Below are positions 19,101 to 28,148 of a stretch of DNA of 64,000 bases, in pieces. A model generated the notes under the pieces. It did no database searches. It was not told the DNA's origin and worked only from the letters and a program-made list of their open reading frames with translations. The position numbers were made by a program, and so were the translations under genes. Source of the stretch: Caldifarciminota bacterium UBA2202 (GTDB lineage: Bacteria > Hydrothermota > 32-111); the NCBI GenBank assembly GCA_002327905.1, contig DCUY01000104.1, positions 1 to 64,000 of the forward strand. The letters are read 5' to 3'. Position 1 is the stretch's first letter. Each line of letters starts with the position of its first letter.

Positions 19101-20424
19101 CCTTTTTTATCTTCTGATATTCCGAGTCAACCTGATACAGTTTGTCGGCAGATTCTTTTTCAAGGAGTTCAAGTTTTGTTTTCTGCTTTTTATACTCCTC
19201 CGATATTCTTGATAATTGGCCTTTCTCCCTTTCTATATCCCTTCTGACGGCATTTAATTGTCTGCCATTGTCAGCAATTTTTTCGCGCAGTTCCTTCTCT
19301 TCGACTGATTTCTTCATTATTATCGAGACCAATTCGTTCAAACTCTCTTCATCTGCCTTTATTGTGGCAGTATCTAAAATTCTGTTTTCAACTGCAGGTT
19401 TTACAGTATCGGAGTCAAAATCGACCATCTCCTCTTTTCTTCCGAAATTGTCGGTCTCTTCAACAAGAGTCTCTTTTGCCGGTTCCTCTTCGGGAGTCAT
19501 ATCAATCGCATCAAGCATGTCAGAAAGCCCCTCTGTTTCAATTTTGTCTGACATACTCTCTTTTTCCGCAACCGCAGATTCCTCCTCAGTAATTGAAGCA
19601 CCTTCTTTTAAGTCATCCAAAGAAATTTCTTTTATTTGCTCTGTTTCAATTATCCGAGAAGCGGCTTTTGGCTCTTCTATCATTGTTTCAGTCTTATCTT
19701 CTTCAGTTTCAAGAACTATTTCTTCAGAGTCCCCGATTTTTATGTCAGTCGGAGCATCTGCATCCAAATCGACATCTTTTATATATGTCACATCATTATC
19801 TTCGCTTTCAAGCTTCCCTATTCCGTCCACAAGAGAATCAAGAGATTCTGTCTCCATAATACTTTCAGCTGACTTGACTTCCTGTTCAATGCCGCTCTGT
19901 TCAGGCATCTTCTCCTCTTTCTCTGCTTCAGTCCTTTTTATTTCCGGTGTTTCATCATTAATTTCAATCCCAAGATGAGTTTCTTCCTGAACCGCATCCA
20001 GAGAATCAGTCAAATCCATTAAATCCGAAAGGGTATTCTCTAAATTGTCTTCATTCTCTTCTTTTTTAATTTCTTCCGCAGAGACAGAGAGTCCTTCAGT
20101 TTTAGATTCATCAGCATCCTGCGCTGAAGCTTTATTGTCCTGCATTTCATCTATTGAATCAAGCATATCCGTGAGGGAATCTATGGATGATTCATCAGTC
20201 TCCGCTTGTGTTTGAGAATCAAGATCGGAAATTATATCCTCCAAACCTGAAGAGATATCTTCAATTGTCTCATCTTGGCTATCCGTCTTGTCCTGCTTGA
20301 GCACAGCTCTCTCTTTTCTGTCTAAGGAAGCGGGTTTTATCCCGCGCCTTTTCTTTTTCAGGACAATCGGCGCAGATTTTTTATCGGATTTTTTTTCATC
20401 GTCTCCGTTTTTCTTAAAAAACAT
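16147..20424 (-). CDS. giant coiled-coil protein with repeated acidic motifs
   Basis: A 1425-residue protein I cannot assign to a family. Residues 1-50 are basic (FFKKNGDDEKK, LKKKRRGIKP). About 50-340 is acidic and low-complexity and carries several copies of a short motif such as DSLTDMLDSID, GLSDMLDAID, TLSDLMDLTDSLD and GLEDIISDLDS. About 360-1310 is an almost unbroken heptad-type coiled coil rich in Glu and Lys. The tail is serine-rich (SSKESSSESSSMDDILFG) and ends in a last motif-like MDDILFG. There is no signal peptide, transmembrane helix or ATPase motif, so it is probably a cytoplasmic filament or scaffold, not an SMC. The ATG has GGGGGA just upstream. It sits between xerC and the sugar locus in one co-directional run. 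Confidence 0.8.
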   Translation of the reverse strand: MFFKKNGDDEKKSDKKSAPIVLKKKRRGIKPASLDRKERAVLKQDKTDSQDETIEDISSGLEDIISDLDSQTQAETDESSIDSLTDMLDSIDEMQDNKASAQDADESKTEGLSVSAEEIKKEENEDNLENTLSDLMDLTDSLDAVQEETHLGIEINDETPEIKRTEAEKEEKMPEQSGIEQEVKSAESIMETESLDSLVDGIGKLESEDNDVTYIKDVDLDADAPTDIKIGDSEEIVLETEEDKTETMIEEPKAASRIIETEQIKEISLDDLKEGASITEEESAVAEKESMSDKIETEGLSDMLDAIDMTPEEEPAKETLVEETDNFGRKEEMVDFDSDTVKPAVENRILDTATIKADEESLNELVSIIMKKSVEEKELREKIADNGRQLNAVRRDIEREKGQLSRISEEYKKQKTKLELLEKESADKLYQVDSEYQKIKKEVEEKKNNKQTLNDGIETAIKEKKEFEELIREAKSKIDREGTNLNQIKLEKEKSENELNFLKKSIEDLKKSRSDLESNFEEYKEQERETRTVIEKAKKEQDILLKKIEEEKNTLKDLEGKISDKREYLNNLESGMGKTLNQEMDIGEKIKELKKHSEEIKNQTSQNEKERDKIKKEKESVEKELQESKSEYDQIKTQLGEYQEKVKRARTDYENAIKMLSDKEKQIKDRESYFNEIDTLVNSNEKKKKILEAEVESESEKIENIKTSIKQNQNKLDEIMKEYTGFSDRYVEIKNEMAEYEKQKTALINDIEKTRKEKIELDKSIKDLKEEDSSLKESIIEDKSELEKLKANAEMILANFNGKELERKTLVEEIAKKTEEKTHIMNEIDKYKLEVLEQEEILEDIEKQIKDKNESSEKAFSEMKIKMEEAETQLAIIDEEFDSKKKEIESMDAKIAKLHDREVNIENEIKDRMRGVSSAIEDMEKEKQALDEELIELKNETVSLRSDKDELEKWLKEKESEAVKCGAELKETQERLNGLQMSIKMASVDLEDVRLQKESFAQEIEELKAEEIKTRTIIEERKRDFEELNEKVERIETDFPNIREYKPLQDDAPQVIEAKMSLNQLLKIKNKLDEIIVLRKNQERKLAAVLGIEKIENIKKNIESELSDKEKTLLTYRKELSSVTEELKSKNTEIARMSSKRQEMQQGFVDDQVKLENLKKELSDTTQKMVKIAKIEKQMQEQYSSLQRELKKATDDKEQIDSKLDAENLHLEELSKKKNSIEKEINTLTEENKRLTEVNASEKDKSGADAEMIKLFSENKELRESLQRTNNQIVKAKEEIESLHRKTKELELENAKRIPEEKSFAGGIMKIRELEETSERLLRENKILQSEIRELRMGKSEEASKKTTDVFQREKHPEEKRQDIFETLSKPAVKHVDFASEKSPVKEFAEERQISEFQKTFKKMESESSKESSSESSSMDDILFG

Positions 20425-20435
20425 AAATCCCCCTT

Positions 20436-21329
20436 TTAACTTCTGGGATGATATGCATTATAAATCTCTTTTATGAATTTTCTGCTCACATGAGTGTAAA
20501 TTTCAGTAGTGATAATGCTTGAATGCCCCAGCATCTCCTGAACTGACCTGAGGTCCGCTCCTCCTTCAAGAAGATGAGTCGCGAATGAATGTCTTAAAAT
20601 ATGCGGGTGAAGATGAATCTTCAGACCTGCCTTTATCGACCTCTCCTTGAGTATGTTCCACACTGACATTCTGCTGAGCTGTCCGCCGAATCTGTTAAGG
20701 AAAAGATATTTTGACTGTTTGGAATTTAAAACAGGCCTTGAAGAAGCAAGATAATTATTAATCGCCTTTATTGCAGTTGAGCTTATAGGTATTATCCTCT
20801 CCTTCATTCTTTTTCCGAGAACAATGACAAACTCTTCTTTGAAATTTATTGATTCCATTGTGAGATTGACTGACTCGGAGACCCTCAGACCGCATGCGTA
20901 AATTGTTTCAAGAAGAGCTCTGTCCCTTAAAGACATCCAGTCATCTCCCGATATTGATTCAAGAAGCAGATTTATCTCCTCCATTGTCATTGAATCCGGA
21001 AGATTCTTATTCAGTTTCGGGGTCTCAATATTCTCCGACGGATTTTTTTCTATTTTGCCTTCAGAGAGGAGAAACATGAAAAAATTCTTTATGCTTGTCA
21101 GTTTTCTTGATAGTGTCGTATGCTTCGCGTCAAGGTCAAGCAGACTCTTCATGAAAGACATTATATCTTCCGATTCAGTTTTTTGAATATCCGTATTCTT
21201 CTCTTTCAAGTATTCCATAAACTGCTTTATATCCTTTAAATAAAATTCCACAGTCTCTTTTGAGCAGTTTCTCTCAGAGAGAAGATATGAGGAATACTCT
21301 TTAAGTATTGAAATGTCAAAAGATTTCAT
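20436..21329 (-). CDS. xerC: tyrosine recombinase XerC/XerD family
   Basis: Site-specific recombinase that resolves chromosome dimers in cooperation with a partner recombinase and FtsK; an integrase role is less likely given length and surroundings. The N-terminal SAM-like DNA-binding domain covers about 1-95. The catalytic domain shows the arginine in ETIYACGLRVSES, a lysine on the beta-hairpin, HPHILRHSFATHLLEGG (HxxR), GHSSIITTEIYTHV with the second histidine and the nucleophilic tyrosine. I chose the ATG at 21329, preceded by GAGGAAG; it overlaps the end of the beta-CASP gene by 14 bases. Whether it is XerC or XerD cannot be settled here. Confidence 0.85.
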   Translation of the reverse strand: MKSFDISILKEYSSYLLSERNCSKETVEFYLKDIKQFMEYLKEKNTDIQKTESEDIMSFMKSLLDLDAKHTTLSRKLTSIKNFFMFLLSEGKIEKNPSENIETPKLNKNLPDSMTMEEINLLLESISGDDWMSLRDRALLETIYACGLRVSESVNLTMESINFKEEFVIVLGKRMKERIIPISSTAIKAINNYLASSRPVLNSKQSKYLFLNRFGGQLSRMSVWNILKERSIKAGLKIHLHPHILRHSFATHLLEGGADLRSVQEMLGHSSIITTEIYTHVSRKFIKEIYNAYHPRS

Positions 21330-22692
21330 ACGAACTTCCTCTGCTTGGAATCTCCACATTATTGTATCCGTTCATTTTCAGACTATTGGTAAATGCATCC
21401 ATCTGGCTTGATTCGCCGTGGACCAAGAATATCTTCTCAGGAGTTGTCTCCTTTACATGCCTCATCAGGTCGTTTTTATCAGCATGCGCGCTGTATTCAT
21501 TCATTATGTAAACATCAGCTCTCACCTGAAACTCTTCAGAGAATATCCTCACCCTCTTTTCATGGTCTGCTATTCTTCTTCCAAGTGTGTTTTCAGCCAT
21601 AAATCCTGTTATCAGAATTGTATTTTTTTTGTCTGTTATATTGTGCTTCAGATGATGCAGGATTCTCCCTGCTTCGCACATTCCGCTTGAGGATATTATT
21701 ATGGACGGCTTCTTAAGCATATTCAGCATCTTTGAATCTTCCACTTCGGTTATATAGTGGAGATTTTCAAATTCAAAGGGATTCTGATTATTATTGAATA
21801 ATTCCATCATCTCTTTATCATAGCATTCAGGATGATTCTTAAAAACATCAGTCGCATTTGAACTGAGAGGAGAGTCGACATATATTCCTATTTTCGGGAT
21901 TCTGTCATCCTTCTGCAGATTAAAAATGTCAAAGAGCAATTCCTGTGTGCGGCCCACAGAGAATGACGGAACTACAAGATTTCCCTTTTTCCCTCTGGTC
22001 TCTTCAATTATTCTTTTCAGCTCATCCTGAGACATCTGAATATTTTTATGGCTACGATCTCCGTAAGTGGTTTCCGTTATCAGAATTTCCACATCACCCA
22101 CTCTGTCCGGATTTCTTATTACAGGCATGTGCTCCCTTCCAAGGTCGCCTGTAAAAAGAATTTTCTTGCCCTTGAGTTCGAAAAGTATCTGAGCTGACCC
22201 GAGAATGTGGCCTGCCTCTATAAAAGAGAATTTCAGATCATTGTCAATATTTATGGTTTTGTAGTAGCTGATTCCTTTTATGTGCTCTATCGCATGCTCT
22301 GCATCCCGAACTGTATAAAGCGGCTCCTTTAAAGGCTCATTCTTTTTTTTCAGCTTTTTATTAAGGTATTCAATATCCTTCTCATGAATATGTCCGCTGT
22401 CTCTCAGCATCAAATCGAGAAGGTCGCGCGTCGCATCTGTTGAAATAATGTCTCTGTTGTATCCCTGTTTTACGAGGTTCGGCAGATTGCCGCTGTGGTC
22501 TATATGGGCATGTGATATTATAACCATATCTATTGATTTCGGATCAAAGGGGAAATTTTTATTTATCTCTTCGCTCTCGCTCCTTCTCCCCTGATGAAGT
22601 CCGCACTCCACAAGAATCTTCTTTGAATTATGCTCTATTAAGAACATGGAACCTGTCACTGTGCGCGTTGCTCCGAAAAATGTTATTTTCAT
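21316..22692 (-). CDS. beta-CASP metallo-beta-lactamase RNA hydrolase
   Basis: A two-metal nuclease of the CPSF-73/Ysh1-like group, probably processing RNA. The lactamase core has GATRTVTGS at the start and SHAHIDHSGNLP (HxHxDH) near residue 58. EAGHILGSAQ and LFTGDLGRE provide further metal ligands. The beta-CASP domain lies at about 200-330 with PSFSVGRTQE and SSSGMCEAGR. The C-terminal RMMBL part has FSAHAD-like EYSAHADKNDLM and the final histidine in LVHGES. Length 458 is normal. The gene overlaps xerC and follows the small hydrolase by one base. Confidence 0.9.
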   Translation of the reverse strand: MKITFFGATRTVTGSMFLIEHNSKKILVECGLHQGRRSESEEINKNFPFDPKSIDMVIISHAHIDHSGNLPNLVKQGYNRDIISTDATRDLLDLMLRDSGHIHEKDIEYLNKKLKKKNEPLKEPLYTVRDAEHAIEHIKGISYYKTINIDNDLKFSFIEAGHILGSAQILFELKGKKILFTGDLGREHMPVIRNPDRVGDVEILITETTYGDRSHKNIQMSQDELKRIIEETRGKKGNLVVPSFSVGRTQELLFDIFNLQKDDRIPKIGIYVDSPLSSNATDVFKNHPECYDKEMMELFNNNQNPFEFENLHYITEVEDSKMLNMLKKPSIIISSSGMCEAGRILHHLKHNITDKKNTILITGFMAENTLGRRIADHEKRVRIFSEEFQVRADVYIMNEYSAHADKNDLMRHVKETTPEKIFLVHGESSQMDAFTNSLKMNGYNNVEIPSRGSSYEIF

Positions 22693-22693
22693 A

Positions 22694-23344
22694 TCAGTAC
22701 CTGTAAAGAAATATTTTCTTCATGCTGTTTTCAAATAAGAGTTTTTTACCGCATTCTCCGTGCCCCGGATATATCATTGAATCCATCTTCAGTGCTGTCC
22801 AGAAAGATCGCACTGAAGCGACTAACTGGAGAGAGTCGCCGCCCGGAAGGTCTGTCCTTCCAAGTCCTTCTGTAAAAATCAAATCCCCTGAGAAAAAGAA
22901 ATTTCCTGTTATTAAAGTGATTGAGCCGGGAGTATGACCCGGAGTCTCTTTTACAAAAAACCTGTTCTCCCCAAGTTCAAGATGGTCATTATTCTTAAGC
23001 ACTATATCGCTTTTTGGCGACACATAGGATATGCCGACAAATTCGGACATGTTCAGAGCGGGTGATGTCAGGTATTCCGCATCCTCAGCTCCAATGCATA
23101 TCAAAGGATTATATTTCTCCTTCAAAAACTTATTGCCTGAAATATGGTCAAAGTGCCCGTGCGTATTTACTATGTATTTGACAGTCAATTCCCTCTCGTC
23201 AAGGTATTTTGAAATCGCCTTTCCGTCCGCAGGGTCTATCACTATGCAAGTATTATCCGGAGTGTTGCTTATTATATGGGTATTGGTGTCAATCTCACCG
23301 TTTAATATGGTATCTATCCTAAAACTCGCATTAAGGTTTCTCAT
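22694..23344 (-). CDS. MBL-fold hydrolase, glyoxalase II-like
   Basis: A compact metallo-beta-lactamase-fold enzyme. NTHGHFDHISG is the HxHxDH metal motif; ETPGHTPGSI, FSGDLIFTEGLGRTD and the final histidine in YPGHGE complete two metal sites. This resembles YcbL/glyoxalase II-type thioester or phosphoester hydrolases; the substrate is unknown. I chose the ATG at 23344: TTGAAA (23380-23375) and TATTAT (23358-23353) with a 16-base spacer would start the transcript within two bases of it, while an ATG at 23362 would sit upstream of that start. It is the first gene of the long minus-strand run. The space 23345-23532 shows no other feature. Confidence 0.8.
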   Translation of the reverse strand: MRNLNASFRIDTILNGEIDTNTHIISNTPDNTCIVIDPADGKAISKYLDERELTVKYIVNTHGHFDHISGNKFLKEKYNPLICIGAEDAEYLTSPALNMSEFVGISYVSPKSDIVLKNNDHLELGENRFFVKETPGHTPGSITLITGNFFFSGDLIFTEGLGRTDLPGGDSLQLVASVRSFWTALKMDSMIYPGHGECGKKLLFENSMKKIFLYRY

Positions 23345-23532
23345 AACCTTAAATAATATCATATATTTATATTATTTCAAGATAAATTTATACAAATGAA
23401 TTGTCGAACAAAACTGACCGTATTATGTAAAGTTGAAATGAATAAAATTGAATCTTAAAAGCATATTTTAAATCTAATATAATTTTCACTTTTTTATGAC
23501 AATGATATCTATTATAAATTTATATTGTATTT

Positions 23533-25026
23533 TTATCTTATCAAAAAATGCTTTTCTTTGATTGTTCTATTATTCTCTTTCAGTTTTATAAAGTATATCC
23601 CGTTCTTCAAGTGTCTGATGTCTGTTTTGTGCGTTCCGCTTGCTTTTGATTCTTCTTTGATTACCTCTCTGCCTGATATGTCATAAACTGTCAATGTGCC
23701 TTGTGTATTTGTATTCCATATTATGTATTGATTTTGTATTTGCATTTTTAGCTCATGGCTCACAGCGCATGGCACAAGGTTTTTTGCGCACGGCTCATGG
23801 CTCTCTTCTATCCCATTCACTGCCACCGAGTCTTCAAAGATTCTTGTGCATTCATCTCCAACACTCTGGCCGCAGCCGCTGAAGATTATCTCATCATAGC
23901 CGTTCTTATTAAAGTCATGACACTTTATATGGCTCTGGATTGTATTGTATGTAGGGTCAGTGTATTCCCAGCTCATTTCAAACTGATTGTCTCCTGTTGA
24001 CTCCCATACCTCTATATGTCTCCCGCCACATATCACAAGTTCATTCAAACTATCCCCATCAACATCTCCATAATCCATATCCCCTGCATACACTAAGCTG
24101 TAATCTGTATCTACTTCAAAGTCTCTTCTCCATATTGTATCATACACTCCCGTGCCGCTTGTGTCCTCATAAATTATAAATGCATAAGAATTAGGTGGAC
24201 CTAAATAATTTAGTTGATATTTCATTATCTCATTTGTTCCATCTCTGTCTATATCAGGTAATATCAATAGCGCCCTAGATCCATATCCTCCTTCAGTTAA
24301 TGAATCCTGTTTTATGAAAGTGGTATCTGATAAATTTTCTGATTCAAAGAAATACAAATAATTCTCCGGTGATGTTATCACCATCTCTGTTAATCCATTT
24401 CCATCTATATCACCAATATCCATTGCACTTTGTACTCTTGTACTTTCTGCAAATGTATTCAATATTTCATACTGATTATCTCCCGTACAGGTAAAATAAT
24501 ACCAGCCATAACCATTAGTCGGTGTTGTTATTTCAGGTATGCCTCCACCATAAATCCTTTCTATTCCATCACCTTTTAGATTGTTGGAAATGCTTAAGTA
24601 ATAAACAGATCTATACAGTGTATCGGATTGCCATACTAAATTGTCAAAAAATGATGTGCTGTCAATCTGCTCTAATATCATCAGATGCATATATTCATCA
24701 TCTCCTGGCATCCCAATAAGCAAATCTTTGAGTCCATCTTGATCAAAGTTACCAGTGCCTGAAGTCCATATAAGATTCGTATCTACAATGGAATCAATCA
24801 ATACATAAGTATTTTCACTTTGGTATTCATAAAATAATATTTTTCGTCCATTATTTATTATAAGCTCTTCATCAAAATCATTATTGTAATCAGATATTTG
24901 TTGTCTTGTAAAAGACATACTTGGATGCACCCCTCTCTGTATATAACTTATCTCTTCAAATGATTCTGCGCGTGTTTTCAAGAATAAGCATAATGTAATA
25001 AAAAACAATAATCTAAATATTTTCAT
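23533..25026 (-). CDS. secreted FG-GAP/VCBS-repeat protein with type IX-like sorting domain
   Basis: A signal peptide (KIFRLLFFITLCLFLKTRA) is followed by a series of FG-GAP/VCBS-type repeats, each with a calcium-binding-like acidic motif: DFDQDGLKD, DIGDIDGNGLTEM, DIDRDGTNEIM, DYGDVDGDSLNEL and DFNKNGYDEII. These usually fold as a beta-propeller. The last 70 residues (GTLTVYDISGREVI, then LKNGIYFIKL) match the type A C-terminal sorting domain recognised by type IX secretion. The ATG at 25026 has AGGAAA before it; an ATG at 25038 is also possible. Exported and probably surface-displayed; ligand unknown. Confidence 0.85.
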   Translation of the reverse strand: MKIFRLLFFITLCLFLKTRAESFEEISYIQRGVHPSMSFTRQQISDYNNDFDEELIINNGRKILFYEYQSENTYVLIDSIVDTNLIWTSGTGNFDQDGLKDLLIGMPGDDEYMHLMILEQIDSTSFFDNLVWQSDTLYRSVYYLSISNNLKGDGIERIYGGGIPEITTPTNGYGWYYFTCTGDNQYEILNTFAESTRVQSAMDIGDIDGNGLTEMVITSPENYLYFFESENLSDTTFIKQDSLTEGGYGSRALLILPDIDRDGTNEIMKYQLNYLGPPNSYAFIIYEDTSGTGVYDTIWRRDFEVDTDYSLVYAGDMDYGDVDGDSLNELVICGGRHIEVWESTGDNQFEMSWEYTDPTYNTIQSHIKCHDFNKNGYDEIIFSGCGQSVGDECTRIFEDSVAVNGIEESHEPCAKNLVPCAVSHELKMQIQNQYIIWNTNTQGTLTVYDISGREVIKEESKASGTHKTDIRHLKNGIYFIKLKENNRTIKEKHFLIR

Positions 25027-25047
25027 TTTTTTCCTCATATAATAATG

Positions 25048-25079
25048 GAGCGGAATAAATCAATTAATTTATTCCGCTC
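25048..25079. terminator. 13-bp stem hairpin between the two secreted-protein genes
   Basis: GAGCGGAATAAAT (25048-25060) pairs perfectly with ATTTATTCCGCTC (25067-25079) around a 6-base loop. It lies between the stop of the upstream gene (25098) and the start of the next. There is no long U tract on the minus strand, so termination may be factor-assisted or the hairpin may protect the mRNA end. Confidence 0.5.
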
Positions 25080-25097
25080 TCATTAATTAGTGTTTTG

Positions 25098-28063
25098 TTA
25101 CTTTATTATATTTATTCTGCTTGTCTCTGTCTCATCTCCATTCTTTAGAACTGCGAAGTAAACTCCGGTTTTATAGATATTGCTCAATTTTATACTGTTT
25201 GTTCCTTTGTTTACTTTTGCAATTATAGATGTTACTTCTCTGCCTGAGACATCATACACTCTTACTTCAACATTGACTTCTTTTTCGGATGTATAATTAA
25301 TAGATACTTTATCTTTGATCGTAAAGATATTTTTGTTTATCTCTTTTGATTCTGTTATTGGTGCAAATATCTTTATCTTATTTGATACTGCAACCACTTC
25401 TTCTCCGTCTGTTTCGTACTGGTAAACCAATACCTCTGCATCTCTATTTGGGTTGCCTCTCTTCCTGTCTATGCTTACAACAATGCTGTAATCCTGATAT
25501 GTCTCCTTTGGAAGTGTTATCTCAGTAGTATCAGGTCTGTTGGTATGTCCTGTTACTACTGCATATACTTCTCCGTCTATCTGGATTATCTGTGGCTTTA
25601 CTGGGCTTCCCTCCGAGGTAATTACCTTAACCGTATAATTCATCTCAGGATTGAGTCCGTTTATTGTTGTATTAAGTTGTTCAACAGGTTCTTTAACTGC
25701 TATGTATTCATAAAGAGGAGATGTTGTTACCGTTTCTACTGTATCCTCCGGTTCCGATTCGATAAATGTAAATGCAGTAGGATAATAGTCCCTTGTCATC
25801 CATTTAATCCTATAGTTCCCGTTGCTTCCTTCACTCCATATATGATAGCCTCTTACCTTCGTCATCAATAAAGGTTTTGTCTCAAATTCAGTCGTATGTA
25901 TTGAGTCTGCTCCTGTATATACACTTATATCGTTTCCGCTGTAGTTGGTTATGAGTTTGTTGCTGTTATTGATATAGTTTATGAATATACCGTTGCTTGC
26001 TTTGGGATACTCATTCTTTCCCATTGTTACATTCACCTTTACTGCATTTGCATCAATTATTCCTTTACTCAATTTTCTTCTGTATATGTCTTTTGTTTCG
26101 TCTGTATTTACCGCCTCATATACAAATGATGTTGCATCTCCATAATAATCTGTTGTAGGTGCATTACAAATTTGGTTGGCGTTGCTGACTGTAGTTGGCT
26201 GAGTCCATTGCATAATGTTTGTGTTCCAAATCTTAGCTATGTAGTTTGTTGATGTATCTATAAATCCTATTACTTGTGCGGTAAAATCTGTTGTATTATA
26301 CAATGAAAACACAGGTGATTTCACAGGAACTTTATCATATTCACCCAAATAAGATACAATAGTGTCATAGTAAATACCGTCTGTATTCAACTCATTCATG
26401 CTTGTTAATATGTAATCTCCCTCTTCTCTCTGAAGATAACTATGATTTATGTATCCAAGATATGTCTGGCTTGTCGTACTATTATAACCCAGAACCGGCT
26501 CGCTCAGCAATATCGCAGGATTTACCAATGTATCCTCAGGTATCCACGGACTTGATTTGATAGAATAACTGTAAGAGCTCATCCCATCTCTCCATACTGC
26601 TATCAGTCCGCTCGCAGTTCTTGTTAGTACTGGCTCAGTTCCTCTGCCCAATACCTCAAGATCCCATGTCTGTCCAAAATCTATACTCCTTCCATACACC
26701 ACACTTTCACCTGTCGTATAAACCATGTCCATCTCGTCAGTTTTTAGCTTTCTTACTATATGCTCCTGATTGTTTGTTCCGAAGGTTTCAGAAGTATTGC
26801 TCCACATATATGCGCCTATTGTTGACCTGTATGCAACATATCCCACTCCGTCGATTGTAAGTTTCAGCGGTCTGTTGCTATTCAGATATGCCGGTATGAA
26901 AACCCATCCATACTCATCCGTTATCCCCTGATAATAGAATCCTCCCGGTTGATTGTCTGTCAGTGTTACTGTCAAGCCCGGAATTCCTGTTATTCCCTTC
27001 GTTTCATCTTCTCTTGATGCCTCTATATATATCATATTATCCTTTATTACAGGAACCTCTGTCGGCTTCCCAACACGCTCAATCACCTTATAATCGACAT
27101 CTATTTCATGTCTCTCTATCTGTGTTAGCTCATTAGTATTTTGAACCACAAAATAGTATGGCAGTGTATCTGTAGCAGTAAAAGCAATTCTAATTACTCC
27201 ATTTACATCGGCACTCTTTTCTGCTGTTATAATCTGTCCCTTATTATTCTCAATATGTGCTGATGCATTTGTAAATGGATTACCATCTGTACATCTCGTT
27301 AATCTGATGCCCACTGTATCTAAAAATTCATATTTCACTGTTCGGTCAACAATCTGTGATACAAAAAAACTGTCCATGTCAGGTTCACTACTTATATCAT
27401 TGTAGTCGCTCGTATGCTCTTGCACAAATTGCTTTTCAGTATATATGTATACTCTTATCGGTTTTGATGTATCTTCAAATCTAAAAGTGTCACCCAATAT
27501 TATATAATTGCCATTTTGAATGTTCATTATTATTGCTTTTTCTGGAGCTTGTTCAGTTTGATTACTTGTTGTATCATATTTTACGATATTGTTGTTTACA
27601 ATTATTCGCCAGTAATAATGATTGACACCATCACGCCCCCTTCCTCCTGTTAACTGTATCCCTATTGAATTCCCATCATTTAAATGCAATTCTAGTGTGT
27701 TATAATTATACAGATTATACCAATTATATACCACTAATTGAATATTGCCATGATCGAAAAGGGCATTTGACAGTAATTCCGGTATCTCCTGATAAACTCC
27801 ACCTCTTATTAAATGAGTATCTGCCGGTAAAAAAACTTTTAGATATTTATCTTCTTCATATATATCTATTCCACTAATTGAATTAAACACCGTCCACTTG
27901 GAATCAATTATACTATCATTGAATCCATCTGAGATATTCTTTATTAAATCTGCTTGTAAATTGCCGATTGGCAATAATGATAACAACATCAATCCAGCCA
28001 ATACTAACATAAATCGTAAGTATCGGGGGGGGGGGGGGTTAAACGCTTTTCGAAATTGTTCAT
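25098..28063 (-). CDS. large secreted protein behind a C14 tract, OFF as read, type IX-like sorting domain
   Basis: The ATG at 28063 has AAGGAGG five bases upstream and lies about 22 bases after the start site of a consensus promoter. Nine codons later it meets C14 and then TAG within seven codons. The adjacent frame is open for about 980 codons from the tract to the stop at 25098. A TTG at 28088 opens that frame but lies at or before the predicted transcription start and lacks a ribosome site. C15 or C12 would fuse the ATG to the long frame. The product has a signal peptide (LRFMLVLAGLMLLSLL), a lectin-like beta domain near 60-240, an Asp-box (SIDFGQTW) near the middle, and a C-terminal sorting domain (VRVYDVSGREV, TGVYFAVL). 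Probably a surface or secreted glycan-binding protein. Confidence 0.8.
28025..28038. repeat. G14 homopolymer (C14 on the coding strand)
   Basis: Fourteen uninterrupted G on the plus strand, coding for Pro residues just before the signal peptide of the secreted protein. In a genome this AT-rich such a run is exceptional. The run length sets the reading frame between the ribosome-site-backed ATG at 28063 and the long open frame. Confidence 0.95.
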
Positions 28064-28091
28064 ACTTTCCTCCTTTGGTTAAATTCAAAAT

Positions 28092-28120
28092 ATTATAGTA
28101 AATTTATTTTACCTTGTCAA
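28092..28120 (-). promoter_or_regulatory. consensus promoter for the C14-tract gene
   Basis: On the minus strand TTGACA (28120-28115) and TATAAT (28097-28092) are perfect, with a 17-base spacer. Transcription should start near 28085, downstream of the TTG at 28088. That supports the ATG at 28063 as the real start. Confidence 0.75.
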
Positions 28121-28148
28121 CTGTATTGAAGTCCTTTCATAATTCTGG

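Noticed and set aside
19142..19978. Long serine-rich plus-strand frames opposite the coiled-coil gene
   Set aside because: They mirror Glu/Lys/Asp codon bias of the minus-strand gene (GAA, GAT read as TTC, ATC) and lack start signals.
20436..21329. XerC-like gene as integrase of a mobile island
   Set aside because: Its size and sequence fit housekeeping XerC/D, it is embedded in a long operon, and no attachment-site repeats are seen.
25098..28063. Sialidase assignment from the single Asp-box
   Set aside because: Only one SxDxGxTW motif is visible and no RIP motif or catalytic triad is evident; kept as secreted protein of unknown function.
28064..28088. TTG start at 28088 keeping the C14-tract gene in frame
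   Set aside because: The predicted transcription start is near 28085 and no ribosome site precedes it; a perfect site precedes the ATG at 28063.
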